Part shown: positions 33,460-42,723 of the stretch, piece by piece
How the letters are laid out: the number at the start of each line of letters is the position of its first letter
Numbering within the stretch: the stretch's first letter is position 1
Origin: Flavobacterium psychrolimnae
Lineage (GTDB): Bacteria > Bacteroidota > Bacteroidia > Flavobacteriales > Flavobacteriaceae
Length of the DNA: 64,000 bases
Direction of reading: 5' to 3'
NCBI RefSeq assembly: GCF_003312425.1
Contig: NZ_QNUX01000001.1
Coordinates: 248,001 to 312,000, forward strand
The notes under the pieces: generated by a model
Told to the model about the DNA's origin: nothing
Seen by the model: the letters and a program-made list of their open reading frames with translations, nothing else
The model's database searches: none
Translations under genes and position numbers: made by a program

Positions 33460-33780
33460 TTAGCGTACTATTTTATTTTTTAAACTGCTCCACCCTCCAC
33501 CATTGTATACTGCAGTATAGCCATTAGATTTCAAAATGCTTTTTGCCGAGGCGCTTCGCATTCCAGAAGCGCAACAAGTAATTATAGGTTGGTTTTTATC
33601 TTTCAGTTTGAACAGATTGTTGCGTAGCGAATCCACGGGAATATTCAGGGAATCCTTAATGTGTCCTGCCAGATATTCTGCTTTGCTGCGCACATCAACG
33701 ACAATAGCTCCGTTCTGAATTAATTCCGGATAATCGACTTTGGCGCCAAGCCCAAATATTTTTTTGAGTATGTTTATCAT
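33460..33780 (-). CDS. Rhodanese-like sulfurtransferase
   Basis: 106 residues with one rhodanese domain: V-V-D-V-R-S-K-A-E-Y-L-A-G-H near 27-41 and the active loop C-C-A-S-G-M-R-S-A with catalytic Cys near 71. Starts one base after the end of a second, shorter rhodanese gene, so the two are co-translated. Possible persulfide carrier or sulfide/cyanide detoxification. Confidence 0.9.
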   Translation of the reverse strand: MINILKKIFGLGAKVDYPELIQNGAIVVDVRSKAEYLAGHIKDSLNIPVDSLRNNLFKLKDKNQPIITCCASGMRSASAKSILKSNGYTAVYNGGGWSSLKNKIVR

Positions 33781-33781
33781 G

Positions 33782-34066
33782 TTACACGATTTGGGATTGA
33801 AGATAATTCACATCAAGCCACGAACCGCCATTGTAGCACTCGATTCCGTGCGCGGTCAGAAAAACTTGTGCCTGTCCGCTTCTATTTCCAGAGGCACAGC
33901 AAAGTACTAATGGTGCTTTGAGTTCCTGTATTTCCTGCATTCTATGCGGAATTTCATTCAACGGAATATTGATGGATCCCGCAACATGACCACCCATAAA
34001 TTCATCATAGGAACGCACATCTACAATGGTTCCCAGTTTCTCTTTGATAATTTTTGCTACTTCCAT
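33782..34066 (-). CDS. Rhodanese-like sulfurtransferase
   Basis: 94 residues with a single domain: I-V-D-V-R-S-Y-D-E-F-M-G-G-H and active loop C-C-A-S-G-N-R-S-G. A paralogue of the downstream gene, with a very similar loop; probably a tandem duplication that diverged. No signal peptide. Confidence 0.9.
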   Translation of the reverse strand: MEVAKIIKEKLGTIVDVRSYDEFMGGHVAGSINIPLNEIPHRMQEIQELKAPLVLCCASGNRSGQAQVFLTAHGIECYNGGSWLDVNYLQSQIV

Positions 34067-34227
34067 TTTATTATTTTTTAACGATTATTCCCCTTTTGTA
34101 TAAATTCTAATACTACAAAATTACGACTACGTAAGTTATGAATCATATTTATTTAACAACAAAATTCGGAAAGCATTTCGGGAATCGTTTGACTTTTTTT
34201 GGAACTTACAAAAATAATCAAACGAAA

Positions 34228-34635
34228 CTAATTGCCTCTATATGTTGCATATCCATAGCTGGAAAGCGTGATGGGAACATGATAATGGTTGGTATCTTTA
34301 ATTTGGAAAACAACCTCAATAAACGGATAAAAACTGTCTGTCTTTTTGCTTTTGAAATAGTCTGCTACCAAGAATCTAAGTTTATAAATTCCTTTTTTTG
34401 TTTCTTTATAATTCAGAAAATCGGTAATTCTACCATTTTTATCTGTTATTTTTTCATCCACATACGACCATATTTTAGTGGTTTCATCGTATTTTTCTAA
34501 TACAACCGGGACGCCAATTGCAGCAGTTCCGCTGGAAATGTCTAAAATATGGCTAGACAATTGGTAGGTATTATTTTGAGAATAGCTTGCTGTTGCTACA
34601 GCCGTAAAAAGTAAACTAAATAGTAAATTTTTCAT
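34228..34635 (-). CDS. uraH: 5-hydroxyisourate hydrolase (transthyretin-like), exported
   Basis: 135 residues with a signal peptide (about 1-19). Transthyretin-related fold with S-S-H-I-L-D near the mature start (active-site His), G-V-P-V-V-L-E, and a C-terminal Y-R-G-N, where most family members end Y-R-G-S. It hydrolyses 5-hydroxyisourate in urate breakdown. No other urate genes are in view. Its 18-bp spacing from the heme-binding-protein gene suggests an operon. Confidence 0.88.
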   Translation of the reverse strand: MKNLLFSLLFTAVATASYSQNNTYQLSSHILDISSGTAAIGVPVVLEKYDETTKIWSYVDEKITDKNGRITDFLNYKETKKGIYKLRFLVADYFKSKKTDSFYPFIEVVFQIKDTNHYHVPITLSSYGYATYRGN

Positions 34636-34653
34636 TTTTGTTTATGTTTAAAA

Positions 34654-35193
34654 TTAATGAGTTGTGATTTGTGCGGTTGCAATTGCACCTGATTTGGCAA
34701 TTAAATCATCGTTTTCAGGACTTCCACCTCCGATACCAATACTTCCAATGACTTTTTCGTTGTGCCAAAGCGGATAACCACCGCCTAATAATAGAAGTTC
34801 CGGCAATGTGGCTAAATTTTGGGTATCCGGATTTAATCTGGCATTTCTTGATAATAAAAGCGTGGGAGTTTTAGTAGATAATGCGGTGTACGCTTTTCTT
34901 CTGGCGGCTTCCGTATTGTGCGGTCCCACTTCGTCGCCACGAGTGAGGATGATAATTTGCCCTGATGCGTCCAATACTGCGATGGTAACATTTTTCCCCA
35001 AGCTTTTTGCTGCTTCTCGGGCTTGTTCTGTTATTTGAAATGCAGTTTTGAGCGTTAGCTGAACGGATTGGGTCGTATAATTTCCTTCTGTTTTGGTATT
35101 TAAATTAGTGAAATCGGTACTTTTTTTACTGCTGATTTGTGCCAACGAAAATAGCGGAATGAGGATTACTAAAAGATAAGAGTTGATTTTCAT
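34654..35193 (-). CDS. GlcG/HbpS-type heme-binding-like protein, exported
   Basis: 179 residues: signal peptide (about 1-18), then the GlcG/HbpS fold with L-K-T-A-F-Q-I-T-E-Q-A-R, V-A-V-L-D-A-S-G-Q-I-I and G-S-I-G-I-G-G-G-S-P-E-N-D near the C-terminus. Related proteins bind heme or cobalamin, or act as extracellular sensor partners. First gene of a two-gene unit with uraH. Confidence 0.82.
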   Translation of the reverse strand: MKINSYLLVILIPLFSLAQISSKKSTDFTNLNTKTEGNYTTQSVQLTLKTAFQITEQAREAAKSLGKNVTIAVLDASGQIIILTRGDEVGPHNTEAARRKAYTALSTKTPTLLLSRNARLNPDTQNLATLPELLLLGGGYPLWHNEKVIGSIGIGGGSPENDDLIAKSGAIATAQITTH

Positions 35194-35255
35194 GATTAAT
35201 TTTTTACAAAATTAAAAATGAGTCGTGTGAAAAAGCTTGTCCTATGTCAACGTTT

Positions 35256-35825
35256 TCAGAGTTTGGATTTTATTCTGCTTAAGGTAGAAGGAGAAATCCC
35301 TAAATAGGAAGCCGCCATTTGATTAGAAACACGCAATAAAAAATGAGGTTGGTTTTCAATAATCCATTTTACTTTTTCTAAGGCATCAAATCCCTGAAAA
35401 CCGTAAATGCGTTTTTGAGCCGTTATAAAACCTAACTCCAGAATTGCTCTGTAAATCAGTCCAAATTCTGGTATTGCAGATACAAGATAATAAAAATCCG
35501 TTCTGGAAATCACCAATAATTCTGATTTTTCTATCGTTTGTACGTATTCGTAAGCGGGCTGTTGATCAATAAAACTAGGTAAAGCTGTTCCAAAACCGCC
35601 TTCAAAAGCAAAAAATCGTGACGTTTCAATCCCTTCTTTATTAATAGTGAAAATTCTGATACAGCCTTTGTTTACAAAATAATATTGTTGGCAAATCTCC
35701 TCATAACGTACTAAAATTTCATTGCGCTTAGTTTGCATTGGTTTAAAAAAGGAACAGATGAAATCCATTTGTTCATCATTGATTTGTGCTCTGTTGCTGA
35801 TATACTTTTTTAGTAATTCGTACAT
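35256..35825 (-). CDS. Crp/Fnr-family transcriptional regulator
   Basis: 189 residues from ATG at 35825; a longer in-frame start to 35888 adds a leader not found in the family. Cyclic-nucleotide-type barrel (R-Y-E-E-I-C-Q-Q-Y-Y-F-V-N-K-G) and C-terminal HTH (M-A-A-S-Y-L-G-I-S-P-S-T-L-S-R-I). Upstream of, and same strand as, the heme-binding/uraH pair, which it may control. Confidence 0.88.
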   Translation of the reverse strand: MYELLKKYISNRAQINDEQMDFICSFFKPMQTKRNEILVRYEEICQQYYFVNKGCIRIFTINKEGIETSRFFAFEGGFGTALPSFIDQQPAYEYVQTIEKSELLVISRTDFYYLVSAIPEFGLIYRAILELGFITAQKRIYGFQGFDALEKVKWIIENQPHFLLRVSNQMAASYLGISPSTLSRIKSKL

Positions 35826-36197
35826 CTTATTGTGATTTAGTTTTTTTATTTTTTGAAAGTAAAGGTACAAACAATAGATTCTTGGCAAAGTAATTCAACA
35901 TAAAGACGCGAAGCAGGTTGATACAGAAAAACTCAAAATGACTAATGATTAGCGTCAGATTATTCCATGACTTACCTATAATGAACTAGGAATACAGCAG
36001 TTTTTTTATTAAAGCCAAGAATCGATTTATTTTTAAAATAGTACAAATGAATTGTGTTAATTAAAAAGTAAATTCAGAACTAATTCCCTTTTTGTCAAAA
36101 AAATACGCTAATTTTAAAAGAATAAGTATTTGAATTGTCATTGCATGCTTTTTGACAATTTAATAATACAAATATTAATAAAAATAAATAGAATATA
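35826..36197. other. Non-coding region with an inverted repeat
   Basis: 372 bp without a credible gene. It holds TTGTCAAAAA at 36092-36101 and its exact inverse TTTTTGACAA at 36149-36158, plus AATTGTCA at 36133-36140 facing TGACAATT at 36153-36160: overlapping inverted repeats just upstream of the next gene, a possible operator. Confidence 0.45.
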
Positions 36198-36575
36198 ATG
36201 TCAGACAAAAGTAAAAAACAATTCGGAGTGTGGATGGATTCACATCATGCAACTATCGTAGGTAGAGAAAATGTAGATTCTGGAGATTTCGTAGTTTTAG
36301 GACACGAAAAAGAAGAAGGTCAAGGAGGAAATTCAAGTGAAAACGCGGCAAATAATGCAGAAAGAGATTCACTTCACAAGTTATTCAAAAACATTACTGC
36401 GCACATGCAAAATGTGGATGAATTACACATCACTGGACCTGGTGTTGCTCAAGAACAATTTATTAAATATTTGAGAGAAACTCCACAATACAAAAATGTA
36501 CAGACAAAAAAAAGTACTTCTAATAAAATGAGCGATGAAAGTTTAATTGAATATGTGGCTTCACAATTCAACTAA
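36198..36575 (+). CDS. Conserved hypothetical protein with a release-factor/host-attachment-like fold
   Basis: 125 residues, soluble. Begins K-K-Q-F-G-V-W-M-D-S-H-H-A-T-I-V and later has L-H-I-T-G-P-G-V-A-Q-E-Q-F, the pattern of small alpha/beta proteins related to the eRF1-like/host-attachment family. The Asn/Ser/Glu-rich middle (about 38-58) is a linker. Preceded by a set of inverted repeats that may regulate it. No proven function. Confidence 0.6.
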   Translation: MSDKSKKQFGVWMDSHHATIVGRENVDSGDFVVLGHEKEEGQGGNSSENAANNAERDSLHKLFKNITAHMQNVDELHITGPGVAQEQFIKYLRETPQYKNVQTKKSTSNKMSDESLIEYVASQFN

Positions 36576-36594
36576 TCTCTCTGTGATAAATGTA

Positions 36595-36622
36595 GATAGG
36601 CTGTCCGCAAGGGCAGCCTATC
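36595..36622 (+). terminator. Terminator after the hypothetical protein
   Basis: GATAGGCTGTCC (36595-36606) pairs with GGGCAGCCTATC (36611-36622) with one G-U pair and a GCAA loop, followed by TTG. Confidence 0.7.
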
Positions 36623-36680
36623 TTGTTTGGTACAGTACCGTTTTGAAGTTTAAAAGGCAAAATATAGTGGACTTCTTTGT

Positions 36681-37118
36681 TTAATTTTTATTTTTCCTCC
36701 ATGAATGCCAAGCGCCAGTTGACCATAAGGCTACTAGAATGAGAAGTGGTTGAAGTGGAAGTCTGAGCCATCTGGATAGTTCTGTATTGAGTCCGAAAGC
36801 ATTTCTATGTTCGACCAACTGCGCAACATTTCCCGGAAAGACAAGAACAAAAAAAGCAGCTACAATCCATCCAACCTGGATGCGATACTTAAATAACAGA
36901 ATTAGGGATAAACCTAAAACAATTTCAACTACTCCTGATATCAGAACCACTAAATCGGCGTTTACAGGAATCCACGGTGGTACTTGCGCTAAAAATTCTG
37001 TTCGACTCCAAGTAAGATGACTAATTCCAGCAGTGGTAAGGAATAATCCTAATATATACCGACTTATGTTTTGAGCTACACTTGTTTTTTCTAGATTTTG
37101 GGTATTTGTAGTGTTCAT
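36681..37118 (-). CDS. DoxX-like membrane protein
   Basis: 145 residues with four hydrophobic helices, a DoxX-type pattern: I-L-G-L-F-L-T-T-A-G-I-S-H-L-T-W, then V-V-E-I-V-L-G-L-S-L. Such proteins sit in the inner membrane and are often linked to redox/sulfur metabolism. Single gene. Confidence 0.78.
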   Translation of the reverse strand: MNTTNTQNLEKTSVAQNISRYILGLFLTTAGISHLTWSRTEFLAQVPPWIPVNADLVVLISGVVEIVLGLSLILLFKYRIQVGWIVAAFFVLVFPGNVAQLVEHRNAFGLNTELSRWLRLPLQPLLILVALWSTGAWHSWRKNKN

Positions 37119-37323
37119 TTGTATTTAATTTTTTATGAAAATAAAGACAGAAAAGATGCTCTGATTATTTTATGGAGAAAAATTTTAGTAACATTCGTAA
37201 AAGAAAATTTAGAAGTAAATATAGTTGTATTAAAGGAAATGAAAAACGTTTTACTCAAGAAAACTACCTTTTAAATCTAAATTAAGTTTCGTAATTTTTT
37301 AAAATCTTATATTCGTAAAAAAA

Positions 37324-38178
37324 ATGAATATGCGTTTCTCCTTCTTCGTTATCGTCTTACTGAATGCTTTTCTTTTAGTCAACTGTGGTTCAAAAAAAAA
37401 TACTGATATCTCGTATCTCAATTCTACTGATAAAAACATTGCAAAACCACCACAACTGAATGTTTTTGTTCCCCGAAAATCAAGTGTGACAGCGGTTCCT
37501 GTTTTAATTTTTGTACACGGAGGAAATTGGAACAGCGGTCGGAAAGGGACGTATGATTTGTTGGGCAGAAATTTTGCAAGTAAAGGAGTGATTACAGTTA
37601 TCCCAGATTATACATTGAGTCCTAAGGCTTCTTACGATGATATGACGCGGCAAATTGTGTCCGTAATTCAATGGACAAAAAAGAATATCAGCCAGTACAA
37701 TGGTAATCCCAATTCGATTTACATCACGGGTCATTCGGCAGGCGGCCATCTTGGAGCTTTGGCCGTCATGAATCCGAAATATGGAATTGATTCTTCAACT
37801 ATTGCCGGAATAATCCTGAATGATGCAGCAGGATTGGATATGAAAAATTATTTAGAAGGAAATCCACCAACGGAAAAAGACGATTATTTGGCAACTTGGA
37901 CCTCAAATCCGGAGCAATGGAAAGATGCTTCGCCTATTTATTTTTTAAATAAAAACACGCCACCTTTTTTAATTTATGTTGGAGACAAAACATATAATTC
38001 CATAAAAATTGCCAACAGTCGTTTTATAACTGCTTTGCAACCTTTCCAACCCGATGTGACACCAATACGGTTGAATAAAAAGCACGTCCCAATGGTGCTT
38101 CAGTATTTCTCGCCTTGGAGCAATCGCTTTTATGAAATTATTGCTTTTATGAAGCTGCACAATAAGAAAAAACCTTAA
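37324..38178 (+). CDS. Lipoprotein alpha/beta-hydrolase (esterase/lipase-like)
   Basis: 284 residues with a lipobox (L-V-N-C near residue 22). H-G-G-N-W forms the oxyanion loop, G-H-S-A-G-G-H holds the nucleophile Ser (near 142), and K-H-V-P near 259 carries the likely catalytic His. It resembles carboxylesterases/kynurenine-formamidase-like enzymes; the substrate is unknown. Starts at ATG 37324 or 37330. Confidence 0.85.
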   Translation: MNMRFSFFVIVLLNAFLLVNCGSKKNTDISYLNSTDKNIAKPPQLNVFVPRKSSVTAVPVLIFVHGGNWNSGRKGTYDLLGRNFASKGVITVIPDYTLSPKASYDDMTRQIVSVIQWTKKNISQYNGNPNSIYITGHSAGGHLGALAVMNPKYGIDSSTIAGIILNDAAGLDMKNYLEGNPPTEKDDYLATWTSNPEQWKDASPIYFLNKNTPPFLIYVGDKTYNSIKIANSRFITALQPFQPDVTPIRLNKKHVPMVLQYFSPWSNRFYEIIAFMKLHNKKKP

Positions 38179-38244
38179 CCATACTGATAGGAGCAGCATG
38201 ATTAAGGTAATGATATTTAAATCCTAAGAATAAGAAGAATCGGT

Positions 38245-38664
38245 TTATGCTTTTCTCTTCAAAACAGCATCAACAGAATATTTACCGCCGCCCAATAAAA
38301 ACAGCGCGCAATAAGACAGTAAATACAGTAATGCAGATTCCATAGTTCCCAAATCATCATTGATGTGAACAATAAATACGGCAACCGCCATGGTTATAAT
38401 AAGCGGAATCAACGCCAGTCTGGTCCATAATCCAATTACTAGTAATGCGGAGCACAAAACTTCGGCAAAAACGGTCAAAGCTAATGATGCCGGAATTCCG
38501 ATGCCTATTGGATCACCAAATTCCATGTTGCCATCCATTAACTTCATCAATTTTGGAATACCATGACTCAACATCAATAAACCAAATGTTAATCGTAAAA
38601 TAAGCGAAGCCCAATCTGTTGCATTAGCGGACCATGAACTTGAGGAAAATAATTTTCGAATCAT
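38245..38664 (-). CDS. DoxX-family membrane protein
   Basis: 139 residues from ATG at 38664; the longer frame to 38697 would need a TTG start. Four helices with L-I-L-R-L-T-F-G-L-L-M-L-S-H-G-I-P-K-L and F-A-E-V-L-C-S-A-L-L-V-I-G-L-W-T-R, which is clearly DoxX. A second member of the family in this window. Confidence 0.88.
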   Translation of the reverse strand: MIRKLFSSSSWSANATDWASLILRLTFGLLMLSHGIPKLMKLMDGNMEFGDPIGIGIPASLALTVFAEVLCSALLVIGLWTRLALIPLIITMAVAVFIVHINDDLGTMESALLYLLSYCALFLLGGGKYSVDAVLKRKA

Positions 38665-38752
38665 ATTTTTTAAGTTTTTAAAATCGTGTTCAGACAAACA
38701 TAAGATTTTTTCACAAGAATTTGCTGCATGAAATAACGTATTTTACCGAAAG

Positions 38753-39148
38753 TTACATCTGGTTATGGATTTTATTCTTTCGTTTTAAATGGAATGTTTC
38801 AATTCCAATTACGGTTAAAATTCCAAGAACGTAGGCAAGCAAATCCATCCATGCAAATGAATTCCCGAGCACAACTCTTGCAATTTTAGTATGTTGAAGT
38901 CCCAGTTTTTCCACCATGTTGAAATACTGCGCGATTTCGATACCGAATGAAAAAACCAATACAAGACTTGCAGCTACCAAAACCGAAACTTTTACAAAGG
39001 ATTTCACAAAACAATAGAGTAAAATAACCACTAAAAAATCTCCGAAATAAGGTCTTATAAAGTCATCATGAACATACATAGCAATGGCGATTTCTGTCAG
39101 GAAAAGTAAAATTGTAAGTATAAAATAGTTGCGGTTGAATTGAAACAT
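38753..39148 (-). CDS. DUF2809 membrane protein
   Basis: 131 residues with four helices. The family pattern is visible in Y-F-G-D-F-L-V-V-I-L-L-Y-C, F-G-I-E-I-A-Q-Y-F and F-A-W-M-D-L-L-A-Y. Function unknown; some relatives are fused to VanZ-like proteins. Confidence 0.82.
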   Translation of the reverse strand: MFQFNRNYFILTILLFLTEIAIAMYVHDDFIRPYFGDFLVVILLYCFVKSFVKVSVLVAASLVLVFSFGIEIAQYFNMVEKLGLQHTKIARVVLGNSFAWMDLLAYVLGILTVIGIETFHLKRKNKIHNQM

Positions 39149-39332
39149 TTTGCGGTGAAATTATCTAGGATTTTACTTTTTATAGCATTCGTTTTTGTTG
39201 CTCACTAATTTGTATTGTTTTTTCAATACTGATTTTTGTATTTCATCATTGGAAATTGTCTATTTTTTATGTTCAGTAAGACAAAAGTATTCGGGAGCAT
39301 AAAAATAATATTAGTTTCATAAACTTAATACT

Positions 39333-40247
39333 TTAATTAAATGTTTGTCTGTACTCCATTGGTGTCAAATTGGTTTTATTCTTGAATAGTTTGCTAAATG
39401 ACTGAGGATACTCAAAACCTAATTGATAGGCAATTTCACTTACCGTCAGGTTTGTAGTTGTTAAAATTTCTTTCGCTTTTTCAATAAGCTTCTCGTGTAT
39501 ATGTTGCTGTGTATTTTGGCCTGTCAAGCTTCGCAACATATCGCTTAAATAGGAAGAGGAAACATGGAGTTCATTTGCTAATTTTTCAACTGTTGGTATT
39601 GGCAAATCTGAATCGAGATTAAAATGTTTGTCTAATATGTTTTCAAAATTGGACAGCAAATCGGTAGTAGCCATTTTTCTTGTAATAAATTGTCTGCTGT
39701 AAAAACGATTGCAATAATTTAAAAGCAATTCAAGGTTTGAAACAATTACATCTTGACTAAAATTATCTAATCTTGAACTTATTTCCGTTTGAATATTCTG
39801 AACGATTGCTTCAATTATTTTTTCTTCTTCGTCTGAAAGATGAAGTGCTTCGTTTACTTCGTATGAAAAATATCCATAGTTTTTAATCGCTTTTCCTAAT
39901 GGGTATTGCCTTATTAAATCGGGGTGAAATAATAATGACCAACCATCACTGTTTCTATTTTCTTCACTATCTACACTAATTATTTGATTTGGCGCAATAA
40001 AAGACATTGTCCCATCGTCAAAGTCATACTCGTTTTTACCATATTTTAATATCCCTTTAAAACTCCTTTTTAGTGTTATGTTGTAAAAATCAAATAATAA
40101 TTTTCCATTTTGAGATTGATTAGTATTTGATTTTATAGAATGGTCAATAACAGTAATCAATGGATTCAACGGACTATTCAATCCCATCAAAGAATGTAAT
40201 GCTGCAACCGAATTCAGTTTTTTTATATTTTGCTCTTTGTTTTTCAT
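39333..40247 (-). CDS. AraC-family transcriptional regulator
   Basis: 304 residues: N-terminal cupin-like sensing half (about 1-190) and a C-terminal double HTH (about 205-302) with L-A-N-E-L-H-V-S-S-S-Y-L-S-D-M-L-R and V-S-E-I-A-Y-Q-L-G-F-E-Y-P-Q-S-F-S-K. 54 bp downstream of the aldo/keto reductase gene on the same strand, which it probably regulates. Confidence 0.92.
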   Translation of the reverse strand: MKNKEQNIKKLNSVAALHSLMGLNSPLNPLITVIDHSIKSNTNQSQNGKLLFDFYNITLKRSFKGILKYGKNEYDFDDGTMSFIAPNQIISVDSEENRNSDGWSLLFHPDLIRQYPLGKAIKNYGYFSYEVNEALHLSDEEEKIIEAIVQNIQTEISSRLDNFSQDVIVSNLELLLNYCNRFYSRQFITRKMATTDLLSNFENILDKHFNLDSDLPIPTVEKLANELHVSSSYLSDMLRSLTGQNTQQHIHEKLIEKAKEILTTTNLTVSEIAYQLGFEYPQSFSKLFKNKTNLTPMEYRQTFN

Positions 40248-40301
40248 AAGTAAAATAAGTAGACAGTGGTTTATACTGCCTACTTTGTTATTTTAGTAAA
40301 A

Positions 40302-41339
40302 TTAAGCATTTTGAAAATCAACTCCTGCACTTCTGTCCATTGTCATTATTTCCAAAACATTTCCGGGATATTCAGCAGGCAATTTGCTTACTTCGTTCAG
40401 CTGATTTAATTCCTCTGGCGTAAATAGAACAGCAACAGATTTTAAGTTGTCCTGAAGTTGATGTATTTTGGTTGCACCAATAATAATGCTGCTTACTACC
40501 GGCTGATGTAACAACCAAGCCAACGCCAATTGCGAAACTGAAACTTGTTTTGTCTCTGCCATTGGTGTAAGCACATCTAAAACATCATACGCTCTTTCTT
40601 CGTGAAAAGGCGGAAACGGAAAATTATTTAGTCTTCCTTCTTCATTCTGTCCGTTTCTTTTATACTTTCCGGTAAGCAAACCACCACTTAAAGGACTCCA
40701 AACCATCATTCCCACTCTTTGGTCTTCAAGCATAGGTATAATTTCACGTTCTGCATCTCTTACATCCAAGGAGTAATTTGCTTGTAAAGAAGCAAACCTG
40801 TCTAAATGATTGTACTGAGAATAAGCCAAGCCTTTCACTAATTGCCAAGCCATAATATTACTTGCGCCAAAATACCTAATTTTTCCGCTTCGCACTAAAT
40901 CATCTAATGTTCTGATGGTTTCTTCAATGGGCGTTAGTGGGTCTGCCGTGTGAATTTGGTACAAGTCGATATAATCTGTACCAAGCCTTTTTAAACTTCC
41001 TTCAACTTGTTGGATAATGTGCTTTTTTGAAAGCCCCAAGTCGTTTTGGCTTTTGCCCATAGTACCTCTCACTTTTGTAGACAAAACCAAGTCGTCCCTG
41101 TTAATTGAAAGGTTTTTGATTGCCTTGCCAATCATAATTTCCGAAAGTCCCTCGGAGTAAATGTTTGCTGTGTCAATAAAATTAACACCTGCTTCGGTTA
41201 CAATTTTAATTTGTTCATCCACTGCATTTTGATCAAGGTTACCCATATAGCCGAAAAAACCTTTTCCGCCATAGTTCATTGTCCCTAAACAAAGTGTTGA
41301 AACTTTCAAACCTGTATTTCCTAAAATTTTGTACTTCAT
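40302..41339 (-). CDS. Aldo/keto reductase
   Basis: 345 residues, TIM barrel. Catalytic tetrad visible: Asp in F-I-D-T-A, Tyr in N-I-Y-S-E-G, Lys in S-T-K-V-R-G, His in Y-Q-I-H-T-A-D-P. NADPH-binding C-terminus I-I-I-G-A-T-K. Reduces aldehydes/ketones in the cytoplasm. Operon-like with the AraC regulator downstream. Confidence 0.93.
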   Translation of the reverse strand: MKYKILGNTGLKVSTLCLGTMNYGGKGFFGYMGNLDQNAVDEQIKIVTEAGVNFIDTANIYSEGLSEIMIGKAIKNLSINRDDLVLSTKVRGTMGKSQNDLGLSKKHIIQQVEGSLKRLGTDYIDLYQIHTADPLTPIEETIRTLDDLVRSGKIRYFGASNIMAWQLVKGLAYSQYNHLDRFASLQANYSLDVRDAEREIIPMLEDQRVGMMVWSPLSGGLLTGKYKRNGQNEEGRLNNFPFPPFHEERAYDVLDVLTPMAETKQVSVSQLALAWLLHQPVVSSIIIGATKIHQLQDNLKSVAVLFTPEELNQLNEVSKLPAEYPGNVLEIMTMDRSAGVDFQNA

Positions 41340-41544
41340 TTTTTTATGTATTAGTGAAGTGCAAAGGTTAGAACTTTATCATATTTGAATGTGTCCAAAA
41401 CGCAGTTGTTTGTGTTCAAAATGAGGTTTGATTTTTTTTGTTATTTGCATACTGCTGTGGGTACAGTTTGCAGAATTGGGCTAACGATTTTGGTATATCA
41501 GGGCGGTACGATTTTTTCAATTTATTTTTTTAGTTAACTTATCA

Positions 41545-42081
41545 TTAAGTTGTCTTCACTTTTGCATAAATATCAAGACTTATAAACTTGCCATTTTTAA
41601 TTTCACATTCTTTCATTCTTCCTTCGTGTTGGAAATCCAGTTTAGCCATTGCGTTTTTACAATTCTTATTTTCTGACTCTACAAATCCTTCAATTCTATG
41701 AAGTTCTAAATTATCAAATCCATAATTACAAATTAACGGCATCGCTTCTTTCATAATTCCGTTACCCCAAAACTCTGAAATTAACCAAAATCCTATTTCT
41801 GCTTTTTTATGTTCTTTATTTAAACTGCTTAGTCCACCTGCTCCATAAAAGATCTTGTTGTCTGCAGAGCAAACAGCCCACCAAATTCCCGTTTCGTTTT
41901 TTTCAAGGTCAGCGAAAAAAGTCATTTGTTCTTTCGTTGCTTCCAATGTTTGAAAACTCACTCCATAATATTTAATAATCTCTGGATGCGAAAGTCCTTT
42001 GAAAACATTTTCAAGGTCGTTCTCAACAAATTGTCGAAGTAAAAGTTTTTCGGTTTTTATTATTGGAAATTCTGTCGTCAT
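41545..42081 (-). CDS. GNAT-family N-acetyltransferase (RimJ/RimL type)
   Basis: 178 residues: T-E-K-L-L-L-R-Q-F near residue 10, acetyl-CoA region A-E-I-G-F-W-L-I-S-E-F-W-G-N-G-I-M-K-E-A, and H-R-I-E-G-F-V-E-S-E-N. Resembles ribosomal-protein or antibiotic N-acetyltransferases; substrate not readable. Flanked by non-coding palindromic sequences, like the following two genes, as if carried in a cassette. Confidence 0.88.
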   Translation of the reverse strand: MTTEFPIIKTEKLLLRQFVENDLENVFKGLSHPEIIKYYGVSFQTLEATKEQMTFFADLEKNETGIWWAVCSADNKIFYGAGGLSSLNKEHKKAEIGFWLISEFWGNGIMKEAMPLICNYGFDNLELHRIEGFVESENKNCKNAMAKLDFQHEGRMKECEIKNGKFISLDIYAKVKTT

Positions 42082-42139
42082 TATACTCCTTTTATGTCAA
42101 TTGATGGTTGTCTTCTTGGTCATCATAGCCTGACTGCTA

Positions 42140-42279
42140 ACGTTTCGCCTCTTTGAGATGGCTGTAAGTTCGTAACCGCTCGGTTTTAGGATTTATGAAA
42201 ACTTGATGCGAAACGTAAATATGAATTTACTATAAAATTCCCAATCTTGCCAAACGCCTGTTATACCAGGTTGTTTTTT
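42140..42279. repeat. Palindromic spacer of cassette type
   Basis: ACGTTTCGC at 42140-42148 and its exact inverse GCGAAACGT at 42208-42216, with AAACGCCTGTTATACCAGG further on (42251 onward). Matches my recollection of palindromic spacers between gene cassettes in flavobacteria; the relation to integron attC sites is unproven. Confidence 0.45.
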
Positions 42280-42723
42280 CTACTTTTCATTTCTGGGCAA
42301 AATAAAAATTCTAAAGAATTCATTTGAAATTTTTAAAAAACAGAATATAGAACCTAATATTATTGGTAAAACAAAGTAGCTCTTGTAAAATATTAATTGA
42401 TAGTCAAATATAGAGAACGAAAATTCTTTTGGGAAAGTTAGAAGAAGAACGACAGATATTAATTCATAGTTGATTGCATATTTAAAATAAGACTTTAGTC
42501 TATGAAGCTCCGTTTTATATGATTTGTTTTTATTGTCATAAAGCACATTTACAATTCTTGAATTAAACAATATAGAAATTGCAGTTATTTGGAAACCAAT
42601 AAGTATAGAAAGAAATGTAATTAAGTCTGAAAATTGCCCATAGTATTTAGGTAAAATTAAATAACCAATTGGAATTGATAATAATAGAATTAAAATAAAA
42701 TATGTTTTATCTATACCTTTCAT
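42280..42723 (-). CDS. Four-helix membrane protein, second gene of an unknown pair
   Basis: 147 residues with about four hydrophobic helices and a charged loop between helices 2 and 3 (Y-D-N-K-N-K-S-Y-K). Overlaps the upstream gene by one base (TAATG), so the two are tightly coupled. No family recognised. The soluble-plus-small-membrane layout recalls membrane-effector immune pairs, but that is inference. Confidence 0.65.
   Translation of the reverse strand: MKGIDKTYFILILLLSIPIGYLILPKYYGQFSDLITFLSILIGFQITAISILFNSRIVNVLYDNKNKSYKTELHRLKSYFKYAINYELISVVLLLTFPKEFSFSIFDYQLIFYKSYFVLPIILGSIFCFLKISNEFFRIFILPRNEK

Noticed and set aside
34138..34500. Open frame opposite uraH
   Set aside because: Antisense to a clear family member with a signal peptide; no homology pattern of its own.
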